Assembly: GCA_963771985.1 (NCBI GenBank)
Contig: CAVYVO010000004.1
Location: 930,001-994,000, forward strand
Length of the DNA stretch: 64,000 bases
Reading direction: 5' to 3'
From: Trebonia sp963771985
Lineage (GTDB): Bacteria; Actinomycetota; Actinomycetes; Streptosporangiales; Streptosporangiaceae
This document shows positions 21,354 to 36,194 of this stretch, piece after piece. Made by a program: the position numbers and the translations under genes. Under the pieces are notes generated by a model. That model did no database searches, had not been told where the DNA came from, and saw nothing but the letters and a program-made list of their open reading frames with translations. Positions within the stretch are counted from its first letter, which is position 1. Every line of letters begins with the position of its first letter.

Positions 21354-21824
21354 TTACCAGCGGTAGTGCGCGAAGGCCTTGTTGGACTCCGCCATCTTGT
21401 GCGTGTCCTCGCGGCGCTTGACGCTCGCCCCAAGGCCGTTGCTGGCGTCGAGCAGCTCGTTCATCAGCCGCTCGGTCATCGTCTTCTCCCGGCGCTGCCG
21501 CGCGTACGTCACGATCCAGCGCAGGGCCAGCGTGGTGCTGCGCGACGCGCGCACCTCCACCGGCACCTGGTAGGTCGCACCGCCGACCCGGCGGCTGCGC
21601 ACTTCAAGCGTGGGCTTCACGTTGTCCAGCGCGCGCTTGAGGGTGACCACGGGGTCGTTGCCGTTCTTCTCCCGGCACCCCTCGAGCGCTCCGTAGACGA
21701 TGCGCTCGGCGAGCGAGCGCTTGCCCTCCCTGAGCACCTTGTTCGCGAGCGCGGTAACCAGCGGCGAGCCGTAGACCGGATCGGTGACAAGCTGCCGCTT
21801 CGTCGCGGGACCCTTGCGCGGCAT
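21354..21824 (-). CDS. rpsG: 30S ribosomal protein S7
   Basis: 156 residues from the ATG at 21824 (MPRKGPATKRQLVTDP). An in-frame extension to 21995 overlaps rpsL and is not real. The QVPVEVRASRSTTLALRWIV and AFAHYRW end are family hallmarks. S7 nucleates assembly of the 30S head. One nucleotide separates it from the rpsL stop. Confidence 0.98.
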   Translation of the reverse strand: MPRKGPATKRQLVTDPVYGSPLVTALANKVLREGKRSLAERIVYGALEGCREKNGNDPVVTLKRALDNVKPTLEVRSRRVGGATYQVPVEVRASRSTTLALRWIVTYARQRREKTMTERLMNELLDASNGLGASVKRREDTHKMAESNKAFAHYRW

Positions 21825-21825
21825 C

Positions 21826-22200
21826 TCAGCTCTTCTCCTTCTTCGCGCCGTAGCGGCTGCGTGCCTGCTTGCGGTTGCGGACACCCTGGGTGTCGAGCGA
21901 ACCGCGGATGATCTTGTAGCGAACGCCGGGCAGGTCGCGGACACGGCCGCCGCGGACCAGCACGATGGAGTGCTCCTGGAGGTTGTGCCCGACACCGGGG
22001 ATGTAGGCGGTGACCTCGATCTGGCTGGTCAGCCGGACACGAGCGACCTTGCGCAGCGCCGAGTTCGGCTTCTTGGGCGTGGTCGTGTAGACGCGCGTGC
22101 AAACACCACGGCGCTGCGGGCTCTGCTTGAGCGCCGGCGTCTTGTTCTTCGACACCTTGTCCTGGCGGCCCTTGCGGACCAGCTGCTGGATCGTGGGCAA
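21826..22200 (-). CDS. rpsL: 30S ribosomal protein S12
   Basis: 124 residues from a TTG start (22198-22200) after GGAG: MPTIQQLVRKGRQDKV. S12 controls decoding accuracy. Lys43 (TTTPKKPNSALRK) is wild type, but position 88 is Arg (GGRVRDLPGVRYK) where most bacteria have Lys. K88R is a known streptomycin-resistance substitution in mycobacteria. First gene of the str operon. Confidence 0.98.
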   Translation of the reverse strand: MPTIQQLVRKGRQDKVSKNKTPALKQSPQRRGVCTRVYTTTPKKPNSALRKVARVRLTSQIEVTAYIPGVGHNLQEHSIVLVRGGRVRDLPGVRYKIIRGSLDTQGVRNRKQARSRYGAKKEKS

Positions 22201-22990
22201 CCGAGTCTCCGTCTTTCCGTCGTGTTCCTATGTCAAGCTTGCGTGCTCGCCGCGCGCCCGCCCGTTAGCCGGGCTGCTCGCGTGCGACACCCAGAAAATC
22301 GCCGGTTTCCCGCCGTTTCCGCCCGTTTGACCTGCGAATTTACGCCCCCCGCCGACCCCCGAGGTCGGGTGTGTCGCGCTCGGCCTTAGGCCGACGGCTA
22401 ACACCCCTCGGAGTCAGCAGCCCACAATCTCGCGATTGTGGAGGGAGATAGTCCACACGGCCAGCCGCGCAGCCACCCGTATCCGGTCCAATGGACCAAC
22501 GTCTCGCTGACTGCTGGCACGCAGGCACCCGCACGGTAACGGGCACGAATGTAAAAGGTACCATCCGCATGCCCGCCGGCCAAATTCGCATGGCCACTCG
22601 CACGGCTTACCCGTCAGCCAGTCTAGCTGCTTCCCGAGCCGCACGCGGACGTAGCGAAGTTTCCCGTCGGGTTGTCCAACGATCCTCGCCCAGGTTTCAT
22701 TCCCGGCGAGGCGCGCCCTCCCCAGGCCGCGTCTGGTGTGACATCGGTTGCGGGCGGGGCTGCGCCACGCGGGCCATTTCATGATCGCGAATCTTCTTGC
22801 GCGCCATAGCACACATTTCTTTACATAATGAAAAATGTTTTCGTGATCATGCGGCTTGCAGCGTGCCGCCGGGCTCCGGCGGGTGCCCGGCGTGACGCGT
22901 GCGGCCGGAGAGGACTCGGGGGAGAGGCGCCACCTTCCGTTCGGGATAACTGAGAACAGCGGCCTGGCGCGGACCCGCACCATGGAACGC
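22201..22990. other. Intergenic region between rpoC and rpsL
   Basis: About 790 bp with no supported gene. Open frames here have no family features. It should hold the str operon promoter; a TTGACA lies at about 22229-22234 (minus), but no matching -10 box was placed. It also holds a hairpin at 22422-22441 (CCACAATC-TCGC-GATTGTGG), the 72-bp element at 22780-22851 and the TTATCCCGAACGG motif near 22921-22951. Confidence 0.6.
22780..22851 (-). repeat. 72-bp element with terminal inverted repeats, copy 1
   Basis: Ends in CATGATCGCGAA and TTCGTGATCATG, 12-bp inverted repeats with one mismatch. Read on the minus strand it matches 55457-55527 closely, including TATCACGAAAACATTTTTC-like and GATCATGAAA blocks. 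Weaker similarity continues outside the ends (GATGTCACACC and a GGCGCGCC run). It is unusually AT-rich for this genome. Confidence 0.75.
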
Positions 22991-23027
22991 CGAGCGGCCG
23001 GCCTCCTCGCGGAGGGCCGGCCGCTCG
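22991..23027 (-). terminator. Hairpin terminator after rpoC
   Basis: A 13-bp perfect stem (CGAGCGGCCGGCC with its complement) and an 11-nt loop, beginning 16 nt downstream of the rpoC stop on the minus strand. No T-tract. Position and stability fit a terminator of the rpoBC unit. Confidence 0.8.
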
Positions 23028-23042
23028 ACGCGGTACCAGGGA

Positions 23043-26916
<3,874 letters not shown>

Positions 26917-26938
26917 TGGTTGGTTTCCCCCTTCTTGG

Positions 26939-30407
<3,469 letters not shown>

Positions 30408-30748
30408 CAGGGGTCCTTCCGAACTTGTCGCGGAACTATCACCGCACGCACGCCAAACGCCCCGCGGCAAGAACCCCAGAGAGGCGACAGAGACACCGAG
30501 GACGTTAGAGTGCAGCGCAAATGGCCAGTGTAGCCAAAGACTGCACTGCTTGTCAACGGTACGCCAATATGTGATTCACCTTGCTCCGCAGCATCCCCTG
30601 TCGGGGACGAAACGTCAAGTCCGAACCGCCTGGTTCGAAGGGGTTCGCCGCGTGATGGATACCACACGCATGCGGATGTGTAGAGGGTAACACTGCTGGG
30701 TATCACAGTTATTCCGGCCGTGACCGGGATCACCCCCGGAAGACGCGA
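30408..30748. other. Intergenic region between rplL and rpoB
   Basis: About 340 bp without a gene. It holds the rpoB promoter (30527-30556) and the untranslated leader of rpoB. The stretch next to the promoter is clearly richer in A and T than the surrounding coding DNA. Confidence 0.7.
30527..30556 (-). promoter_or_regulatory. rpoB promoter
   Basis: On the minus strand a consensus -35 TTGACA (30551-30556) is followed by an 18-bp spacer and TACACT (30527-30532). The predicted transcript start is near 30520, giving a leader of about 110 nt before the TTG start. This is a strong housekeeping-type promoter. Confidence 0.8.
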
Positions 30749-30778
30749 GGCGCCGCCCGGGAGACTCCGGGCGGCGCC
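30749..30778 (-). terminator. Hairpin terminator after rplL
   Basis: GGCGCCGCCCGG and its complement form a 12-bp stem with a short loop, about 37 nt after the rplL stop on the minus strand. It separates the rplJL and rpoBC transcription units. Confidence 0.8.
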
Positions 30779-30814
30779 TTCATGGTGCCATCGCCGCCGT
30801 GCGCGGCGAGCGAA

Positions 30815-31213
30815 CTACTTGACCGTGACGCTGGCGCCGGCGCCCTCGAGGGCGGCCTTGGCCTTGTCCGCGGCCTCCTTGTTGACCTTCTCAAGGACGG
30901 TCTTCGGCGCGCCGTCCACCAAGTCCTTGGCCTCCTTCAGGCCCAGGCTGGTCAGCGAACGCACTTCCTTGATGACCTGGATCTTCTTGTCGCCGGCGGC
31001 CTCGAGGATGACGTCGAACTCGTCCTGCTCCTCGGCCTGCTCGGCCTCCGCGCCGCCGGCGCCGCCGACCGGGGCGGCCACGCCCGCGACCGCGACCGGA
31101 GCGGCCGCCTTGACGTCGAACGTGTCCTCAAAAGCCTTCACGAACTCGGACAGCTCGAGGAGGGTCATCTCCTTGAACGCGTCGAGCAGTTCGGCGCTGC
31201 TGAGCTTCGCCAT
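30815..31213 (-). CDS. rplL: 50S ribosomal protein L7/L12
   Basis: 132 residues, the stalk protein that recruits translational GTPases. N-terminal dimerisation helices (MAKLSSAELLDAFKEMTLLEL), an Ala/Gly hinge near residues 37-55, then the C-terminal factor-binding domain with FDVILEAAGDKKIQVIKEVR and GLKEAKDLVDGAPK. It follows rplJ by 19 nt. Confidence 0.98.
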   Translation of the reverse strand: MAKLSSAELLDAFKEMTLLELSEFVKAFEDTFDVKAAAPVAVAGVAAPVGGAGGAEAEQAEEQDEFDVILEAAGDKKIQVIKEVRSLTSLGLKEAKDLVDGAPKTVLEKVNKEAADKAKAALEGAGASVTVK

Positions 31214-31232
31214 GATCGTTTCCCTTCGTTCC

Positions 31233-31829
31233 TTAGTCCTGGGAGTCCTGAGCGGACTGGGTCTGTGACTCGGTGTCGGTTGCGTCGTCGGACGCGGCCG
31301 CCGCCGGGGCGCCGGCCTCGAGCTTGGCGCGCAGCGCGTCGGCGAGCAGCGCCATCTGCGTCGGCAGCGCGTTGAACGTCGCCGCCGCGTTGGCCATCGA
31401 GGCCTTCATGGCGCCGGCCAGCTTGGCCAGCAGCACCTCGCGCGGCTCAAGGTCGGCCAGCTTGCCGACTTCGGCCGCGGTCAGCGCTTTGCCGTCGAGC
31501 ACGCCGCCCTTGATGATGAGCAGCGGGTTCGCCTTGGCGAAGTCCAGCAAGCCCTTGGCGGCCTGGGCGACATCCCCGTCGACGAACGCGATCGCGGACG
31601 GCCCGGACAGCAGCGGCCCGACCTGGTCACCCAGGCCCGCCTCGGTGGCCGCGATCTTGGTGAGCGTGTTCTTCACCACGGCGAACGTGGCGTTGCCCTT
31701 GAGCGAGCCACGCAGCTCCGACAGCTGGGCCACCGTCAGCCCGCGGTACTCGGTCAGCACCGCGCCGCTCGAGTCCCGGAACTTGCCGGTGAGCTCCTCG
31801 ACCACGGCCGTCTTCTCGGCGTTTGCCAT
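31233..31829 (-). CDS. rplJ: 50S ribosomal protein L10
   Basis: 198 residues from the ATG at 31829 (MANAEKTAVVEEL), with AAAGGAGG upstream; the extension to 32042 is the leader read in frame. YRGLTVAQLSELRGSLK and VKNTLTKIAA identify L10, the stalk base. The C-terminal 30 residues are Ala/Ser/Asp/Gln-rich. Likely autoregulated through the leader upstream. Confidence 0.97.
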   Translation of the reverse strand: MANAEKTAVVEELTGKFRDSSGAVLTEYRGLTVAQLSELRGSLKGNATFAVVKNTLTKIAATEAGLGDQVGPLLSGPSAIAFVDGDVAQAAKGLLDFAKANPLLIIKGGVLDGKALTAAEVGKLADLEPREVLLAKLAGAMKASMANAAATFNALPTQMALLADALRAKLEAGAPAAAASDDATDTESQTQSAQDSQD

Positions 31830-31837
31830 GAGCCTCC

Positions 31838-32007
31838 TTTCCCTTTGTCGTGCCTGCCAAATGGCGCCGGAGACGACAAACGCCCCGGCGCAGGGCGCAC
31901 GGGGCGATAACCGCACACGGCGGTTGAAGCTCACGGTCACCTGCGCGGGATGTCCGTACGGAACCTTCGGCCAGCTCTCGCGAGCCAGCATCCAGCGGTC
32001 TTCGGCA
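31838..32007 (-). promoter_or_regulatory. Ribosomal protein L10 leader (probable autoregulatory 5' UTR)
   Basis: A transcribed leader of about 175 nt lies between the promoter at 32014-32042 and rplJ. It contains GC-rich pairing segments (GCGCCCTGCGCCGGGGCG and CGTCTCCGGCGCC on the minus strand). An L10 leader bound by the L10-L12 complex is known for this operon in many bacteria; the assignment here rests on position and pairing potential. Confidence 0.6.
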
Positions 32008-32013
32008 TTGACA

Positions 32014-32042
32014 ATTGTACGGACGGTATACCTGACATCCAA
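32014..32042 (-). promoter_or_regulatory. rplJL promoter
   Basis: On the minus strand, TTGGAT (32037-32042), a 17-bp spacer and TACAAT (32014-32019) form a near-consensus housekeeping promoter between rplA and rplJ. Confidence 0.75.
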
Positions 32043-32098
32043 ATCGCGAAACGGCGGCGCTCCCCGGTGGGACCGCCGCCGCTCACATGTGCCGGGTC

Positions 32099-32818
32099 TC
32101 AGGCGACCGGCGCCTCTTCCCCGACGAAGCCGCGGGTCTTGTTCGGGTCCACCGGGATACCCGGGCCCATCGTCGTGGTGAACGTGACCTTCTTCAGGTA
32201 GCGGCCCTTGGCGGCGGCCGGCTTGAGCCTGATGACCTCGTCAAGCGCGGCCGCGTAGTTCTCGAGCAGCGCCTTCTTCGGGAAGGAGGCCTTGCCGATG
32301 ATGAAGTGCAAGTTCCCGTGCCGGTCGGTACGGAACTCGATCTTGCCGCCCTTGATCTCGGTCACCGCCCGGCCCACGTCCGGCGTGACGGTGCCTGTCT
32401 TCGGGTTCGGCATCAGGCCGCGCGGACCGAGCACCCGGCCGAGGCGGCCGACCTTGCCCATCAGGTCCGGCGTGGCGACGACCGCGTCGAAGTCCAGGAA
32501 CCCGCCCTGGATCCGCTCGATCAGGTCATCGGAGCCCACGTAGTCGGCCCCGGCCGCCTGCGCCTCCTCGGCACGGGCGCCGGTCGCGAACACCAGGACC
32601 CGGGCCGTCTTGCCGGTGCCGTTCGGCAGGTTGACGGTGCCGCGGACCATCTGGTCCTGCTTACGGGGGTCGACGCCGAGCCGGAGGTTGACCTCAACGG
32701 TCGGGTCGAACTTGGTTACCTGGGTCTCCTTCGCCAGTTCCACCGCGTCGGCGGGGGCGTAGAGCTGCTCGCGGTCGATCTTCTCCGCGGCGTTCTGGTA
32801 TGCCTTGCTGCGCTTCAT
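32099..32818 (-). CDS. rplA: 50S ribosomal protein L1
   Basis: 239 residues from the ATG at 32818 (MKRSKAYQNAAEKID); the extension to 32875 is not conserved. The RGLMPNPKTGTVTPDV signature and VGKASFPKKALLEN-type block are present. L1 forms the mobile stalk at the E site and can repress the L11-L1 operon. It follows rplK by about 80 nt. Confidence 0.97.
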   Translation of the reverse strand: MKRSKAYQNAAEKIDREQLYAPADAVELAKETQVTKFDPTVEVNLRLGVDPRKQDQMVRGTVNLPNGTGKTARVLVFATGARAEEAQAAGADYVGSDDLIERIQGGFLDFDAVVATPDLMGKVGRLGRVLGPRGLMPNPKTGTVTPDVGRAVTEIKGGKIEFRTDRHGNLHFIIGKASFPKKALLENYAAALDEVIRLKPAAAKGRYLKKVTFTTTMGPGIPVDPNKTRGFVGEEAPVA

Positions 32819-32897
32819 AGTGCTCTCCCTAGATGGAAGTCGTGGTCCTGAAGGACCCGCGCTAGGTCCTGCCACTCCCTTATGGGTGCTTTCTTGG

Positions 32898-33332
32898 TTA
32901 ACCCTCGACCTTGATGCCCATCGACCGGGCGGTGCCCGCGATGATCTTCTCGGCGGCCTCGATCGTGGTCGCGTTCAGGTCGGGCATCTTGGTCTCCGCG
33001 ATCTGGCGCAGCTGCGCCGCGGTCAGCGAGCCGACCTTGGTCTTGTGCGGCTCCTTGCTGCCCTTGTCAACGCCCGCGGCCTTCTTGATCAGCTCAGGAG
33101 CAGGCGGCGTCTTGGTGATGAACGTGAACGACCGGTCCTCGTAAATCGAGATCTCGACCGGGATGATGTTGCCTCGCTGGGACTCGGTGGCGGCGTTGTA
33201 CTGCCTCACGAAGTCCATGATGTTGACGCCGTGCGGGCCCAGCGCGGTTCCGACAGGCGGGGCCGGGGTGGCCGCGCCCGCGGGCAGCTGCACCTTGACG
33301 ACGGCAGCGAGCTTCTTCCTTCTTGGCGGCAT
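32898..33332 (-). CDS. rplK: 50S ribosomal protein L11
   Basis: 144 residues. The N-terminal domain with the proline helix (VQLPAGAATPAPPVGTALG), then HGVNIMDFVRQYN and the C-terminal rRNA-binding block KAAGVDKGSKEPHKTKVG. It binds the GTPase centre with L10 and is the thiostrepton site. Between nusG and rplA. Confidence 0.98.
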   Translation of the reverse strand: MPPRRKKLAAVVKVQLPAGAATPAPPVGTALGPHGVNIMDFVRQYNAATESQRGNIIPVEISIYEDRSFTFITKTPPAPELIKKAAGVDKGSKEPHKTKVGSLTAAQLRQIAETKMPDLNATTIEAAEKIIAGTARSMGIKVEG

Positions 33333-33348
33333 TGTGGTGGGATTCCTC

Positions 33349-34170
33349 TCAGATCTTCGAGACCTGGTCGAACGAAAGCTCGACAGGCGTTTCCCGGCCG
33401 AAGATCGACACGAGTACCTTGAGCTTCTGCGTGACCGGGTTGACCTCGTTCACGGTCGCGGGGAGCGTCGCGAACGGTCCGTCCATAACGGTAACCGACT
33501 CGCCGACCTCGTATTCCGGAGTCGACTTCTTCGTGGTCTCGGCCGGCTTCGCGCCCTCGGCCGGCGCGGGGGCGAGCAGCGCGGCCACCTCGCTGAGCGG
33601 CAGCGGCGACGGCTTGCTCGACAGCCCGACGAAACCGGTGACGCCGGGGGTGTTGCGGACCACGGCCCACGACTCGTCGGTGAGCTCCATGCGGACCAGG
33701 ATGTACCCCGGCAAGACCTTCTCGTTGACCGTCTGCTTCTTACCGCTCTTGATCTCGGTCACCTGATGGGTGGGGACCTCGATCTGGAAGATGTAGTCCT
33801 CCATGTTGAGCGACATGATGCGGCTTTCCAGGTTGGTCTTCACCCGGTTCTCGTATCCGGCGTAGGAGTGGACCACGTACCAGTCGCCGGGCAGCATGCG
33901 AAGTTCCCGGGTGAACTCGGCGACGACGTCAGCCTCTTCAACGGGCTCGGCCGTTTCGACATCACCGTCGGTCTCTTCGACGGCCTCGGCCGTTTCGACA
34001 TCATCGTCGGCCTCGAGGACCTCAGCGACTTCGGCGACCTCGGCAACCTCGTCGTCGGCAGGCTCGTCAGCGAAGCCGGAAGTCTCGTCGGTCACGTCGG
34101 CTGCCTCCCCATCCACTGCGCCGGTCGCCGCGTAATCATCGGTGTGCAGTTGGGATTCGGACACGGTCAC
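33349..34170 (-). CDS. nusG: Transcription termination/antitermination protein NusG
   Basis: 273 residues from the GTG at 34170 (a GTG at 34164 is an alternative). The NGN domain begins near residue 95 (GDWYVVHSYAGYENRVKTNLESR), and the KOW domain near 220 (VGESVTVMDGPFATLPATV). The first 90 residues are a very acidic extension (repeated EVAEVAEV and DVETAE motifs), longer than the enterobacterial protein but common in actinobacteria. Links RNA polymerase to Rho or the ribosome. 113 nt after secE. Confidence 0.97.
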   Translation of the reverse strand: MTVSESQLHTDDYAATGAVDGEAADVTDETSGFADEPADDEVAEVAEVAEVLEADDDVETAEAVEETDGDVETAEPVEEADVVAEFTRELRMLPGDWYVVHSYAGYENRVKTNLESRIMSLNMEDYIFQIEVPTHQVTEIKSGKKQTVNEKVLPGYILVRMELTDESWAVVRNTPGVTGFVGLSSKPSPLPLSEVAALLAPAPAEGAKPAETTKKSTPEYEVGESVTVMDGPFATLPATVNEVNPVTQKLKVLVSIFGRETPVELSFDQVSKI

Positions 34171-34283
34171 TCACTCTCTTCTTGCTCGCTAGGCCAGTGC
34201 TCGCACGGCCACTCGCCCCGCGAGGAACCCCGGTGCCCATCGCGCCGCGCGGCGCGCCGCCCGGGGCCGTCCGGGATCCGGCG

Positions 34284-34535
34284 TTAGCCGAAGATCCAGA
34301 ACATCAGCTTGGTGAACCCGTAATCCAGGGTCAAGACGATGGCGCTCATGACGATTATGAACACCAGCGCGACCACCGTGTAGGTCACGAGCTCCTTACG
34401 GGTCGGCCAGATTACCTTCCGGAGTTCCGCTACCACCTGCCTGGTGAACAGGGCAGGGGTGGTCCGGTCCCGCTTAGCGGGACGCCCGGGCCCGCTTCGT
34501 CGCTCCGCGCCCTGGCCTCGCGTCTGGGTCGCCAT
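34284..34535 (-). CDS. secE: Protein translocase subunit SecE
   Basis: 83 residues. A basic N-terminus, the conserved amphipathic VVAELRKVIWPTRKELVTYT segment, and a single membrane helix (VVALVFIIVMSAIVLTLDYGF). It clamps SecY (gene at 6961). Standard tRNA-Trp-secE-nusG order. Confidence 0.97.
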   Translation of the reverse strand: MATQTRGQGAERRSGPGRPAKRDRTTPALFTRQVVAELRKVIWPTRKELVTYTVVALVFIIVMSAIVLTLDYGFTKLMFWIFG

Positions 34536-34610
34536 GTCCTCACCTGTGCAGCACTGAACGGATCACCAAGCGCGGGCCTGCCGGACCGAGCTGGTCCAGC
34601 CGGTCAGCAC

Positions 34611-34686
34611 TGGCAGGGCAGGAGGGACTCGAACCCCCAACCGCCGGTTTTGGAGACCGGGACTCTACCAATTGAGCTACTGCCCT
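34611..34686 (-). tRNA. tRNA-Trp (anticodon CCA)
   Basis: 76 nt including an encoded 3' CCA. The acceptor stem AGGGCAG pairs with CTGCCCT, discriminator G. The anticodon stem CCGGT/ACCGG closes the loop CTCCAAA, giving CCA. The T arm has GGTTCGAGTCC. It lies just upstream of secE, as in mycobacteria and streptomycetes. Confidence 0.97.
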
Positions 34687-34704
34687 CCGGATTGCAATCA
34701 CCAG

Positions 34705-34735
34705 AGTGTACGTCGAACGCACCCCTTACGTCGAA
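34705..34735 (-). promoter_or_regulatory. Candidate promoter of tRNA-Trp (possibly secE-nusG)
   Basis: On the minus strand TACACT (34705-34710) lies 19 bp from TTCGAC (34730-34735), about 20 nt before the tRNA. The 10-mer TACGTCGAAC (plus strand) occurs twice, at 34709-34718 and 34727-34736. The long spacer makes the -35 assignment uncertain. Confidence 0.4.
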
Positions 34736-34883
34736 CTGAGTCTGCCCGGGGGGCGACCCCCGGACCCCCCGGCTGCGCTTCGCGCGAGTTTGTGCTGGTG
34801 GTAACTCTGGTTCCTGATGTCACCGCTGGTCGGTTGGTCAAACCAGTTGCCGGTCAACTATCGCGAGGTGACACCATGGAGTC

Positions 34884-36089
34884 ATGCCAACCACGAGAAT
34901 ATCGGCCCGCGTGTCCGCCATCTCCGAATCCGCGACCCTGGCCGTAGACGCGAAAGCCAAGGCGCTCAAGGCGGCCGGCCGGCCGGTTATCGGGTTCGGC
35001 GCCGGCGAGCCCGACTTCCCGACGCCCGGCTACATCGTCGAGGCCGCGCAGAAGGCGGCCGCGGAACCGCGCTATCACAAGTACACCCCGGCCGCCGGCC
35101 TGCCCGAGCTGCGCCAGGCGATCGCCGCGAAGACCGCCCGCGACTCCGGGTACATCGTGACCGCCGACCAGGTCCTCGTCACCAACGGCGGCAAGCAGGC
35201 CGTGTACCAGACGTTCGCCACGCTGCTCGACGAGGGCGACGAGGCGCTGCTGCCCGCCCCGTACTGGACGACCTACCCGGAGGCGATAGCCCTCGCCGGC
35301 GGTGTCCCCGTCCCGGTGCACACCGACGAGACCACCGGCTACCTGGCCTCGGTCGAGGCCCTGGACGCCGCCTGCACCGAGCGGACCAAGCTGCTCGTCT
35401 TCGTTTCCCCGTCCAACCCGACCGGCGCCGTCTACCCGCCGGAGCAGGTGAAGGCGATCGGCGAGTGGGCCGCCGCCAAGGGCATCTGGGTGGTCACCGA
35501 CGAGATCTACGAGCACCTCGTCTACGGCGACGCGAAGTTCTCCTCGATCCCGGTGGAGACTCCCGAGATCGCGGACCGCTGCGTGGTGCTCAACGGCGTG
35601 GCCAAGACGTACGCCATGACCGGCTGGCGAGTCGGCTGGATGATCGGCCCGAAGGACGTGATCAAGGCAGCGGCCAACCTGCAGAGCCACGCGACCTCGA
35701 ACGTGGCCAACGTCTCGCAGGTGGCGGCGCTGGCCGCGGTCTCCGGCGACCTGGCCGCGGTGGCGGCCATGCGGGAGGCGTTCGACCGGCGGCGCAAGAC
35801 GATGGTCCGGATGCTCAACGAGATTCCCGGCGTCGTCTGCCCGGAGCCGCTCGGCGCGTTCTACGCCTACCCGAGCGTCAAGGGCGTGCTCGGCAAGGAG
35901 ATCGCCGGCCAGCGGCCGCAGACCTCCGCGGAGCTGGCCAGCCTCATCCTGGACGAGGCCGAAGTCGCCGTGGTTCCAGGCGAGGCGTTCGGCACGCCCG
36001 GATATTTCCGGCTGTCTTATGCGCTCGGGGACGCGGACCTTGAAGAGGGCGTTTCGCGGATCGGCAAGCTCCTCGCCGACGCGCGTTAG
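34884..36089 (+). CDS. aspC: Pyridoxal-phosphate aminotransferase (aspartate type)
   Basis: 401 residues, class I/II aminotransferase, probably aspartate plus 2-oxoglutarate. Substrate-loop GAGEPDFPTP, cofactor residues in SPSNPTG (Asn178) and VTDEIYEHL (Asp206, Tyr209), and the Schiff-base Lys241 in NGVAKTYAMTGWRVG. The usual Ser before this Lys is Ala here. The first ATG at 34884 gives the normal family length. Ends at a strong hairpin terminator. Substrate choice is inferred from family similarity. Confidence 0.9.
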   Translation: MPTTRISARVSAISESATLAVDAKAKALKAAGRPVIGFGAGEPDFPTPGYIVEAAQKAAAEPRYHKYTPAAGLPELRQAIAAKTARDSGYIVTADQVLVTNGGKQAVYQTFATLLDEGDEALLPAPYWTTYPEAIALAGGVPVPVHTDETTGYLASVEALDAACTERTKLLVFVSPSNPTGAVYPPEQVKAIGEWAAAKGIWVVTDEIYEHLVYGDAKFSSIPVETPEIADRCVVLNGVAKTYAMTGWRVGWMIGPKDVIKAAANLQSHATSNVANVSQVAALAAVSGDLAAVAAMREAFDRRRKTMVRMLNEIPGVVCPEPLGAFYAYPSVKGVLGKEIAGQRPQTSAELASLILDEAEVAVVPGEAFGTPGYFRLSYALGDADLEEGVSRIGKLLADAR

Positions 36090-36107
36090 AGCGGGGCGCT
36101 GGGGCTT

Positions 36108-36156
36108 GGGGAGATTCCCGCCGGCAGTCCTTCGGAACACCGGCGGGAATCTCCCC
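36108..36156 (+). terminator. Hairpin terminator after the aminotransferase gene
   Basis: A perfect 17-bp inverted repeat (GGGGAGATTCCCGCCGG and its complement) with a 15-nt loop that itself contains TCCTTCGGA. It starts 19 nt after the stop codon and ends 39 nt before the next gene. Confidence 0.85.
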
Positions 36157-36194
36157 TGCGTCCCTGCGTCCCCGCGCCTCTAGAGTCTTAGAGC

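Noticed and set aside
22414..22983. Open frame of 189 codons between rpoC and rpsL
   Set aside because: No family similarity, it crosses the AT-rich repeat element, and it has no ribosome-binding site.
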